NCBI RefSeq assembly: GCF_028867935.1
Contig: NZ_JAPQNS010000019.1
Coordinates: forward strand, 1-64,000
Source: Flavobacterium sp. SUN052
Lineage (GTDB): Bacteria > Bacteroidota > Bacteroidia > Flavobacteriales > Flavobacteriaceae
Direction of reading: 5' to 3'
DNA length: 64,000 bases
Shown: positions 23,688 to 31,881 of the stretch, one piece after another
Position numbering within the stretch: the first letter of the stretch is position 1
How the letters are laid out: every line of letters starts with the position of its first letter
The notes under the pieces: generated by a model
Told to the model about the DNA's origin: nothing
Databases searched by the model: none
The model's input: only the letters and a program-made list of their open reading frames with translations
Made by a program: the position numbers and the translations under genes

Positions 23688-26450
23688 TTAGAACTTTATA
23701 ACGCGGCTAAGTAGGCGTTGACCCGCTCCTTGAACGTCTACCAGGTAAACACCTGCCGAACGGCCTAAAGGCATCGTTAACACTTCAGTTATTCCCGTAC
23801 GTTCAATATACATTTCCGACTGCTGTTGACCTTTGACATCGAGTATCCGAACAATTAGTGGCTGGCCAGTAGCGCCCCGGATCTCCATTGACACAGTCGC
23901 ACTATTGGTGGGATTACCTAATATTCGAACAGTCAACCCCGCTTCAGTATCTTCAGTAGCTACTCGGGCGGACGCGCAGGAAGCAGCAAAATCAAATGTT
24001 TGGCTCACCGTCACCCCACTTTGAGTGGCTGTTATTACCAACGGTTTGGGATCAGCCCGAAGCCCAGCTTCTACCGTGCCCGTGTTGCTGATAACAGAAG
24101 CCCGTTGCACACCTACTGCTGTGTAGGTAATTGTTGTACCATCGCCCCCAGTCGGGTTCAAGGTAATGGCTCCCGTAGCGCAATTGTATGTGGGGACAAG
24201 CAGCGAGAGTGCCCCCGGTGTGCTTGTTGGTGAAATAGGCGGGGTGCTTCCGCAAAACGCACCAAAATCGAATGTCTGACTGACCCTTATCCCGCTTTGG
24301 CTCGCCGTAATAACCAGGGGTTTGGGGTCAGCGCGCAGACCGGCTTCTACTATGCCGGTGTTGCTGATGGCCGAAGCCCGTTGAACACCTACCGCTGTAT
24401 ACGTAATAGCGGTGCCATCACCACCAGTCGCATTGAACACAATAGCTCCGGTGGCACAGTCGTACGTGGGGGTAAGCAGTGAAAGTGATCCAGCCGTTGT
24501 TGAAGGAGGATTACTAGTGGTCGACGAAGGGGGGCTGCTGCAAAAGGCACCAAAATCGAACGTCTGCCTCACCGTGGTGCCACTTTGCGTGGCTGTGATA
24601 AACAAAGGTTTCGGGTCAGCGCGCAGGCCCGATTCAACAATGCCGGTATTACTTGTTTCAGAATCCCGTTGAATGCCAATGGCGGTGTAGGTAATACTGG
24701 TTCCGTCACCCCCGGCGGTATTGAACGTGATAGCGCCCGTTGTGCAGTTATAGGTAGGGGTTAACAAGGAAAGCGGACCTCCGGTTGGCGGCAAAACGGG
24801 TGCCGTTGTGCTAAATTCGGTAGAGAATTGAATGGGATACCCCTGGCCATCATTCACCGAAAATGTAATCGTTAATGAAGATGCTACCCCAATTGTCGTC
24901 AGGCTCGCAGCGTTTCCAACACCCGACGTAGGCGAAACTGAACCCGCCCCACCCGTAACAGCCCACGACACAATCGACGCACTTTGCGTGTTGAGCGAAA
25001 ACACGCCTGTAGCCGAAATAGCAGCTGGGCCACTCACAACGGGTTTAACACCGTCGGTTGTGGTGCTGCTACTGTTATCAGGATCGAGCCAGTTGCTCAG
25101 GCGGCTGCTGTTGGTACCTCCACCGGTCCACGAGGTAAACACACGCCCGTAGTAATCGCGAAGACTGTTTCCGTTAGCTCCGCAAAATGAAGGCCCGCCG
25201 TGCAATTGTCCCACAATGCGCCGATTCCCGTCAAACAACGGCGAGCCCGACGAGCCAGGGTCCGTAACGCCCATCGAACCCCAAAATGAAATCAGGTGCG
25301 ACGTACCATTGGCACCCGCCCCATAGCCACTTACCTGGGTATCGGCATTGGTAAAAGATATTTTTTTAACGTCGCCACGGGGGTGGTGAATGCTGAAGTT
25401 ATTGCTCGTGGTAGCCGCTCCCCGGTTCCAGCCGTTATACGTGGTGTTCACTTCGAGAGGCACTTGCTGGGTCAGCTCAACCAGAGCCACATCCGATTCG
25501 GCGTAACCAGCCCGGTAGGTAGTACCATTGAGCGTAATTACATCATTATCCTCCTGAGAGGGGGTGCACGTTGGGCTTTGGTAGTTAAATCGTACCAGCC
25601 AGTTCTCCGCATTAGCGATCTCGTCGGGATCAGCCGTACCGCTGTTGTTCAAATCAACACAGTGGAAGGCAGACTGAAAAAAGGAGCGAAAACTCTGACG
25701 CATTGTGTTCACCATCGACCCCGTACACAGACGCGAACCACTGGCCAGCAAAATCATGGCCACGCCATCGCCTTCGAGCTGAAAGGCCGGATAGCAAACC
25801 ATATTTGGATGACAAGCGCCCGACTGACCGAATAGCTTGTCGGGAAAGGTGTTTTTATAGCCATGAACTACCGATCTCAGGTTCAATTCACTTACTCCTG
25901 CTCCGGCTAGGGGTTCCTGTAACTCGATTGTCAGGTTCGAGCCCTGTACCAAATCGGTCCAGAATTCGCCCCCGGCTGGATTGCCCGAAACGGGGTTCTG
26001 CGCTTCGGTTATTGGTCCCACAATCATGGTTCGGTCGCCGTTGTAGAGAAACAGTTTTGACCCTTCTTTCAGATGAAACCGGTCGAAAATAAGATTGAGC
26101 GAAAAGGCTCCCGCTGCGTCGATGCGATACTCATAGATCCGGTAGCCATTCTGTTGCCCTTTAGCCGCCACTTTTATCAGGTTGATGTTCACATCCCGAT
26201 TAAGTCCGAAGCGAAAAGGCATTCCGTTTTTTGCCTCTATCTCGTCCTGAGCAAGCAGCGGAGCTGGGTCAACGGCGGGAAGGCTGAGGGTTGGCACCAC
26301 CTGTTGTTTAGCGCCATTCAACCCATATGATTCAAGGTTTTGGCTCTGCCCGAACCGTTTTGTACGCACCTGAGCGTTAAGGACACCCGCACTCAGTACC
26401 AGTGAAAGTAGCAACGTACCGAATGAAATCGTAGATGGTTTAATACACAT
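23688..26450 (-). CDS. Secreted trypsin-like serine protease paralogue with three repeats and T9SS sorting domain
   Basis: A 920-residue exported protein. ATG 26450 gives a signal peptide ending VLNAQ; the longer frame from 26567 would overlap the upstream gene. Catalytic motifs are SAFHCVDLN (His), ESDVALVEL (Asp) and GSSGSPLFDGN (Ser), with a RIVGQLHGG segment shared by all three paralogues. It lacks the cadherin-like domains of its neighbour and goes straight to three 75-residue repeats (LSLLTPTY.C.TGAI.FN..GGDGT). It ends with a type A T9SS domain (VRILGNPTNSATVSMEIRG). The spacer to the next gene (23491-23687) is AT-rich and contains a GTCTCAA/TTGAGAC inverted repeat. Confidence 0.85.
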   Translation of the reverse strand: MCIKPSTISFGTLLLSLVLSAGVLNAQVRTKRFGQSQNLESYGLNGAKQQVVPTLSLPAVDPAPLLAQDEIEAKNGMPFRFGLNRDVNINLIKVAAKGQQNGYRIYEYRIDAAGAFSLNLIFDRFHLKEGSKLFLYNGDRTMIVGPITEAQNPVSGNPAGGEFWTDLVQGSNLTIELQEPLAGAGVSELNLRSVVHGYKNTFPDKLFGQSGACHPNMVCYPAFQLEGDGVAMILLASGSRLCTGSMVNTMRQSFRSFFQSAFHCVDLNNSGTADPDEIANAENWLVRFNYQSPTCTPSQEDNDVITLNGTTYRAGYAESDVALVELTQQVPLEVNTTYNGWNRGAATTSNNFSIHHPRGDVKKISFTNADTQVSGYGAGANGTSHLISFWGSMGVTDPGSSGSPLFDGNRRIVGQLHGGPSFCGANGNSLRDYYGRVFTSWTGGGTNSSRLSNWLDPDNSSSTTTDGVKPVVSGPAAISATGVFSLNTQSASIVSWAVTGGAGSVSPTSGVGNAASLTTIGVASSLTITFSVNDGQGYPIQFSTEFSTTAPVLPPTGGPLSLLTPTYNCTTGAITFNTAGGDGTSITYTAIGIQRDSETSNTGIVESGLRADPKPLFITATQSGTTVRQTFDFGAFCSSPPSSTTSNPPSTTAGSLSLLTPTYDCATGAIVFNATGGDGTAITYTAVGVQRASAISNTGIVEAGLRADPKPLVITASQSGIRVSQTFDFGAFCGSTPPISPTSTPGALSLLVPTYNCATGAITLNPTGGDGTTITYTAVGVQRASVISNTGTVEAGLRADPKPLVITATQSGVTVSQTFDFAASCASARVATEDTEAGLTVRILGNPTNSATVSMEIRGATGQPLIVRILDVKGQQQSEMYIERTGITEVLTMPLGRSAGVYLVDVQGAGQRLLSRVIKF

Positions 26451-26463
26451 GGTTTTGTCATAA

Positions 26464-26508
26464 AAGACAAAAATCCGTGTAAATCCGCTGTATCTGTGTT
26501 GTGCGCGA
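26464..26508 (-). repeat. Half copy of the GAACGCGGAT-type dispersed repeat
   Basis: The stretch AAAAATCCGTGTAAATCCGC followed by TGTATCTGTGTTGTGCGC matches one arm of the element seen complete at 39725-39828 and 40358-40452. No complementary second arm is present here. It lies in the spacer between two protease genes. Confidence 0.5.
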
Positions 26509-26536
26509 TCTATCTTTTGGTCAATCCTGATCTTAT

Positions 26537-28474
26537 TTAGCGTGCGGTAGGGACTGGATTCTGGCAAGCGGCTCTGAAATCGAAAACACGACTGCTGAGA
26601 GTTGGCGGGTTTTTACCGTTGAGCTGACGCGTGAAAATAGTAACCGTACTAGTTTCTGGATCGTCGATCAGGCCATCAGGTAGCACAACTACCGGGTTGG
26701 TTTCCCACCGGCGAACGCCCACCACCATAAACTCAACGGGGCTGACACTACCACCCGATGCCTGAAGCGTAAGCTGATGGGTTGTACAATTATAACCGGG
26801 TGCGGCTGTTTCAAGTGGACCATTGATCTTTCCGGTAACGGTTTCGAACTGGCGGGCAAACCGAATCGGGTACGACTGCCCCGCCGACACGCTGAAGGTT
26901 ATTGTCAGGTTCGTTGCCGACGAAAGCGCACTCAGGCTAGCCGTTGGTCCGGTACCACTCGTGGGAAATACCATTTGCGAAGCTACCACCCCTGGCGGAG
27001 CCGTAACTGCCCACGATACCGAGTTGATATGATTGACGTTAATCTGATACGTACTAGCGCCGGTTAAGGTAGCAGGACCAGTTAGTTGTGGTTTGGCACT
27101 GGCTGCTGTTGTGAACAGGTTAGATGGGTCGAGCCAATCACGCAGGCGCGTACTGGGCGAAGACCCTCCATTCCAGGACACAGCCATCCGACCGTACAGA
27201 TCATAACGATCAGCAAGAGGTGCTCCGCAATAGGATGGCCCCCCGTGCAACTGACCCACTATACGTCGGTTGGCGTTCAAAATTGGTGAGCCCGACGAAC
27301 CGGGCTCAGTTACGCCCAATTCACCCCACTGAACCTGAAAATGGGTTGTTCCAGATGGATTCACGTAGTCAGTCAGAGATGCAGTGCCAGTAGCGAACGA
27401 AATCTTTTTCACATCACCCGCCGGGTGGTGAATACATACCATAGAACTAGGTAAGGTTGTGCTCCGATCCCAACCCAGGTAGGTGGGGTTTATGGCTGAA
27501 GCTATCTGTTGACGCAGTTCGAGCAATAAAAAGTCGGACTCGTTACGGGCTGCCCGTAAATCGGCTCCGCCTATAGTCACGAAATCAACATCTTCGGAGG
27601 AAGGTGAGCACCCAGGGCTCTGGTAACCAAACCGAAAAAGCCAATTTTGAACGGCCCCGCTTTCAGAAGATTCAAGTACTCCATTGCTGTTGAGATCAAT
27701 ACAGTGAAATGCTGACAGGAAAAAAGATCGAAATTGCTGATTAATCGAGTTAACCAAACTCCCTGTACACCAACGAGTTCCATCAGCTAATAAAATCATA
27801 GCTACGCCATCGGCCTCCGTTTGGTAGGTTGGATAGCAGGCTACATTTTTCTGGCAGTCTGCGGCCGCGCCGAACGCTTTGGTAGTTGCTGATGGAAATG
27901 TATTCTTGTAGCCGTGAACGACTCCAGAAACGTGGACAACACTTGGTGTTGGCGCACCGGCTGGCTCGCGAAGTTCCAGAATCACCTCACTCCCCGGCAA
28001 CAAATCGGACCAGCATTGATTGGTAGGCGAGTTTTGGGCTGCTGTGATGGGGCCAACAATAAACGTGCTATCGGCATTATACAGCGTGAATTCGGCCCCG
28101 GTGGCCAGTCGAAACTGATCAAACAGCAGATTGACCGAGAATGCCCCGGTTGCCCGAATCCGATAGCGGATAATCGTTTTACCAACACCGGCCAAATGTC
28201 CCCCATCGCGCTGAAGGCTAATATCGGAGGTCTGTTTTACGCCAAACCGAAAAGGCAGACCCATCTTGGCATCCCGTTCGTCCTCGGCCAATAGCGCAGC
28301 AGCATCTACGTCGGGCAGCGTCAGCGTAGGCAGTCCAACCCCAATCTGGGCCGATCCGCCTGATTTATCAACGCTGATTCGACGGCTGATTACCTGCGCC
28401 TGAGCTATACTGAGCAAGCCGGAAAGTAGCCAAAACGAACATAAAAAAACGTAACGTGGTAGTGAATAACACAT
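26537..28474 (-). CDS. Secreted trypsin-like serine protease paralogue lacking a sorting domain
   Basis: A 645-residue exported protein. The signal peptide is MCYSLPRYVFLCSFWLLSG onward, ending AQAQ. Catalytic motifs are SAFHCIDLN (His), ESDFLLLEL (Asp) and GSSGSPILNAN (Ser). The post-catalytic domain (VSWAVTAPPG, FPTSGTGPTAS) matches the other two. Only one divergent copy of the 75-residue module is present (APGYNCTTHQLTLQASGG ... FDFRAAC), and the protein stops nine residues later. No T9SS sorting domain is present. Either this is a different export/retention mode or a 3' truncation. It is the promoter-proximal gene of the three. Confidence 0.82.
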   Translation of the reverse strand: MCYSLPRYVFLCSFWLLSGLLSIAQAQVISRRISVDKSGGSAQIGVGLPTLTLPDVDAAALLAEDERDAKMGLPFRFGVKQTSDISLQRDGGHLAGVGKTIIRYRIRATGAFSVNLLFDQFRLATGAEFTLYNADSTFIVGPITAAQNSPTNQCWSDLLPGSEVILELREPAGAPTPSVVHVSGVVHGYKNTFPSATTKAFGAAADCQKNVACYPTYQTEADGVAMILLADGTRWCTGSLVNSINQQFRSFFLSAFHCIDLNSNGVLESSESGAVQNWLFRFGYQSPGCSPSSEDVDFVTIGGADLRAARNESDFLLLELRQQIASAINPTYLGWDRSTTLPSSMVCIHHPAGDVKKISFATGTASLTDYVNPSGTTHFQVQWGELGVTEPGSSGSPILNANRRIVGQLHGGPSYCGAPLADRYDLYGRMAVSWNGGSSPSTRLRDWLDPSNLFTTAASAKPQLTGPATLTGASTYQINVNHINSVSWAVTAPPGVVASQMVFPTSGTGPTASLSALSSATNLTITFSVSAGQSYPIRFARQFETVTGKINGPLETAAPGYNCTTHQLTLQASGGSVSPVEFMVVGVRRWETNPVVVLPDGLIDDPETSTVTIFTRQLNGKNPPTLSSRVFDFRAACQNPVPTAR

Positions 28475-28692
28475 GTAAGTAACATCTCATAAATAGGTGC
28501 TCTTTTTAAATCAAAACCTATGCTAATGTTACTATGTAGTTTTTATCATTTGATGAAATAATTGAAATCAGCCCAAAAAGCCGTATATTAACTCATAAGT
28601 ACGACGTACAATTAGTTGCTCAACTCATTACCGGGAGGGGTTCGGGCGCCTGTCAAAATACGCGCCAAAGTCATTTTCTACAGTCAGATTGT

Positions 28693-29385
28693 ATGCTACA
28701 AAAAACCAGGGGTGTTGCCCTCAGCTATATTCGCTACCGCGAAACGTCGATTATTGCCCGCGTTTATACCGAGGAGTACGGGCTACAAAGCTATATTGTG
28801 AATGGGGTGCGGTCGGCGAAGAGCAAAACGAACAAAATTGCCCTGTACCAGCCATTGACACTACTCGATATGGTGGTGTACTACAAAGAAGACCGCGAGC
28901 TACACCGGATTTCGGAGGTAAAAACCAACTACCCTTTCCAGAGCCTGCCGTTTGAAGTAGCCAAAGCGAGCATGGCCATGTTTGTGACCGAAATGCTGAC
29001 CAAAACGCTGAAAGAAGAAACGGCTAACCCGATGCTGTTCAAATTTCTGATGGAGTCCGTTTTGTTTCTGGAAGGTGCTCGCACAAACTACGAAAATTTC
29101 CACCTCGCGTTTCTGCTCAAACTGACCAACTTTCTAGGTTTTGGACCCGAAAATGCCCGCGAATTCGAAAATCAACTTCGAGAAAACTCCTACCCTTTTC
29201 TGCCCGACGATGACATGGACCGGGGTTTAAACATCCTTATCCGCTACCCGTTTGGCACCCCTGCCAGCCTTACCCGCGGACAGCGTAACGAACTTTTAGA
29301 CGCGCTAGTGGCCTACTACGGCATTCATGTTGACTCACTGGGCGAAGTAAAATCGCTGCCCGTATTACGAGAGGTATTGGGCTAA
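28693..29385 (+). CDS. recO: DNA repair protein RecO
   Basis: A 230-residue protein with the RecO N-terminal OB fold (TRGVALSYIRYRETSIIARVYTEEYGLQSYIVNGVR) and a helical C-terminal domain. RecO works with RecR in the RecF pathway, helping RecA load on SSB-coated DNA. The zinc-finger cysteines present in many RecO proteins are absent, as in other Bacteroidota versions I recall. ATG 28693 starts directly at MLQKTRG. It lies between the divergent protease gene and the DUF1259 gene. Confidence 0.88.
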   Translation: MLQKTRGVALSYIRYRETSIIARVYTEEYGLQSYIVNGVRSAKSKTNKIALYQPLTLLDMVVYYKEDRELHRISEVKTNYPFQSLPFEVAKASMAMFVTEMLTKTLKEETANPMLFKFLMESVLFLEGARTNYENFHLAFLLKLTNFLGFGPENAREFENQLRENSYPFLPDDDMDRGLNILIRYPFGTPASLTRGQRNELLDALVAYYGIHVDSLGEVKSLPVLREVLG

Positions 29386-29494
29386 TAAGTATGATTGGCT
29401 TTATGCCAACCTCAGTACCGTGAAGTCGTGCAGTTGCAGGAGTAGAAACACCAAAAAATAGGTAAAGAAAATACAAAGAGTCAATTTGGTTCAA

Positions 29495-29523
29495 TTGATC
29501 CGAAAGGCAACAGATTACCTTTA
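29495..29523 (+). promoter_or_regulatory. Candidate promoter TTG-N18-TACCTTTA before the DUF1259 gene
   Basis: TTG at 29495-29497 and TACCTTTA at 29516-29523 are 18 bp apart, matching the Bacteroidota -33/-7 layout with one mismatch at the last base of the -7 box. ATG 29542 follows by 18 bases. Confidence 0.45.
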
Positions 29524-29541
29524 CGCTAAACTTTTTTCACG

Positions 29542-30525
29542 ATGCAACGACGACATTTTCTGCAAACGGCGGCACTCACGGGCGTTATTCCGTTATGCAC
29601 CGGTGGGTCCGACTCAGGTTCTACCGTTGGTCCCACGCCAGCACTGACAGCTACCGAACAGGAAGCCATTGCTACGGCCCTCGGCAAAAAAGGCACCTAC
29701 AACGAAGCTCAGGCCGTATATACCGTAGCCCTACCCAGAAACGACCTCAAAGTGACCGTAAAAGGAGAGCCGGTGCCGATTCCGTTCGGATTCGGCGGTT
29801 GGGTATCGTTCAAAAAAACGCTCGACGGGAAGCAAACGGTTTTGATGAGCGATACGGTGCTACTCGAAGCCGAGGTAAACCCACTCATCGACTCGACCCA
29901 CGCAGCAGGACTTGAGATTGGGGCAATTCACAATCACTTTTTCTACGAACAACCCCGTGTATTTTACATGCATCTGCACGGCATGGGCAGCGTGGCAGAT
30001 CTGGCGCAAAAATTTGCTCAGGCTATTCGGGACACGAAACTATTTCCTGCCAATCAGCCTGCCGCAGCCACCACTTCCCAACCAGGCACTACACCCACTC
30101 CTTCACCAACGGGCAAGGAACTGTTTGACCTAACAGCGCTGGATACGTTGGTCAAATATACAGGGGTGGTTAACGGCCCAACCTACAAATACACAGTTGG
30201 CCGTAATGACATGCAGATTATGGCAATGGGCGCAGACATGACGGCAGCCATCGGTCTAAATTCGTGGGCTTCGTTTGCGGGTAAACAGGCCGATGCACAC
30301 GTAGCGGGCGACATAGCGATGCTGGAAGGTGAAGTGAACGACGTAGTGAAAGCCTTGCGAGCCCATAAACTGGAGGTTGTAGCCCTGCACCACCATATGC
30401 TGGGCGAGCAGCCCCGCACAGTGTTTCTGCATTATTATGGCCGTGGACCGGCTGTTGATCTAGCGCGGGGCTTCCGGGCGGCACTAGACCAACTAGGGAA
30501 AAGTCAAGCTGGCATGAAGCATTAA
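29542..30525 (+). CDS. Secreted protein with two DUF1259 (LppY/LpqO-type) domains
   Basis: A 327-residue protein with a twin-arginine-like start (MQRRHFLQTAALTG), possibly exported folded. Two homologous DUF1259 domains (about residues 35-165 and 195-320) are joined by a Pro/Thr/Ser linker (TTSQPGTTPTPSPTG). Each has WVSF/WASF, an E-G/A-E-V-N element and a His-rich end: HNHFFYEQPRVFYMHLHG in the first, HHHMLGEQPRTVFLHYYG in the second. The histidines suggest metal binding. It is followed 44 bp later by a chromate transporter gene. DUF1259 and ChrA genes adjoin in some other bacteria as far as I recall, so a shared oxyanion-stress role is possible. Confidence 0.75.
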   Translation: MQRRHFLQTAALTGVIPLCTGGSDSGSTVGPTPALTATEQEAIATALGKKGTYNEAQAVYTVALPRNDLKVTVKGEPVPIPFGFGGWVSFKKTLDGKQTVLMSDTVLLEAEVNPLIDSTHAAGLEIGAIHNHFFYEQPRVFYMHLHGMGSVADLAQKFAQAIRDTKLFPANQPAAATTSQPGTTPTPSPTGKELFDLTALDTLVKYTGVVNGPTYKYTVGRNDMQIMAMGADMTAAIGLNSWASFAGKQADAHVAGDIAMLEGEVNDVVKALRAHKLEVVALHHHMLGEQPRTVFLHYYGRGPAVDLARGFRAALDQLGKSQAGMKH

Positions 30526-30568
30526 TAGTATGCTTCGTTCGAGACTCCTTGGTTAGGATTCTATCGGC

Positions 30569-31717
30569 ATGACTACACAAACCGCTTATTCACTACGCCA
30601 GCTCACTGGTTATTTTTTGCAGTTAGGCACCACGGGTTTTGGAGGCCCCCCGGCACTGGTTAGCGCTATGCACCGCGACCTTGTTGTCGAGCGAAACTGG
30701 ATTACGGAAGAAGATTACCGCGAGGGACTGGCCCTGGCTCAACTGGCCCCCGGCCCCCTAGCCGCCCAACTGGCTATATACCTTGGCTACGTACACTATG
30801 GTGTATGGGGTGCAACTGTGGTTGGCCTGGCCTTTGTGCTGCCTTCATTTTTGATGGTACTGGGTCTCGGGTGGGCGTATGTGCGCTTCGGCGGCTTACC
30901 CTGGATGCAGGCTTTGTTCTACGGTATCGGAGCAGCTGTTATCGGCATAATTACAGTTGGCACCTATAAACTCACGCGCAAAACAGTTGAAAAAGACGAC
31001 TGGTTAGGCTGGAGCTTGTTTGGTATTTCGGCCCTGACTACAGCCTGGCTGGAAACCGAGTTGGTATGGCTTGTACTGGGAGCAGGCATTCTCTACTGGT
31101 TCGTAAAGGCACCGCCTACCTTTTTCCGACCTAACATAGGTGCCGGGCTCGTTCCCTTTTGGGCCGACTGGTCGGTTGTAGCATCTGAATCAATACTCTG
31201 GAAGCTAGCCCTGTTTTTTGCGAAAGCGGGGGCGTTTGTTTTTGGCAGTGGTCTGGCCATTGTACCCTTTCTGTACGGGGGAGTAGTAAAAGACTATGGG
31301 TGGCTAAATGAACAACAGTTTTTGGATGCCGTAGCGGTAGCCATGATTACGCCGGGGCCAGTAGTAATCACGGTTGCCTTTATTGGGTATCTGGTAGCCG
31401 GTATGCCGGGGGCTTGCGTGGCGGCCCTGGCAACGTTTTTACCCTGTTATTTACTCACCATCTTACCGGCACCCTACTTTAAACGGTACGGTCGGCGGCC
31501 TGAAATTAAAGCGTTTGTCGCTGGCGTTACTCTGGCCGCTGTTGGAGCCATTGCCGGTGCTGTGTTTGTGCTGGCCCGTCGGCAACTCGGCGACTTGCCC
31601 TCTTCGCTTATCGCCGTAGCTACTGTGGCTTTACTATATCGCTTTCCCAAATTATCGGAACTATACGTGATTGGCGGGGCTGCCTTGCTAGGCCTATTAT
31701 TACGGGTTGCTATCTAG
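30569..31717 (+). CDS. chrA: Chromate transporter ChrA
   Basis: A 382-residue integral membrane protein with two homologous halves and about ten to twelve hydrophobic segments. The first half has FLQLGTTGFGGPPALVSAMH and LAQLAPGPLAAQLA; the second has FFAKAGAFVFGSGLAIVPFL and VAMITPGPVVITVAFIGY. The paired G-F-G-G/G-x-G and A-x-x-x-P-G-P motifs are diagnostic of the CHR family. The family exports chromate. In environmental bacteria some members may act on sulfate or other oxyanions. It is probably cotranscribed with the DUF1259 gene 44 bp upstream. Confidence 0.9.
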   Translation: MTTQTAYSLRQLTGYFLQLGTTGFGGPPALVSAMHRDLVVERNWITEEDYREGLALAQLAPGPLAAQLAIYLGYVHYGVWGATVVGLAFVLPSFLMVLGLGWAYVRFGGLPWMQALFYGIGAAVIGIITVGTYKLTRKTVEKDDWLGWSLFGISALTTAWLETELVWLVLGAGILYWFVKAPPTFFRPNIGAGLVPFWADWSVVASESILWKLALFFAKAGAFVFGSGLAIVPFLYGGVVKDYGWLNEQQFLDAVAVAMITPGPVVITVAFIGYLVAGMPGACVAALATFLPCYLLTILPAPYFKRYGRRPEIKAFVAGVTLAAVGAIAGAVFVLARRQLGDLPSSLIAVATVALLYRFPKLSELYVIGGAALLGLLLRVAI

Positions 31718-31881
31718 TAGCGAGCGCTCTTGTACAATTTCTGGCAATGATATTCTGTATCGTTGGTTTTCACCAAACAATCGACACGAGAAGAGTTGTA
31801 ATGGCATTATTTTCTCTGGTTTTTCCCGGAGTCACTATACCCCGTTTATCTTTACGTTTCTTTCATCCTGCAAACCATCGT

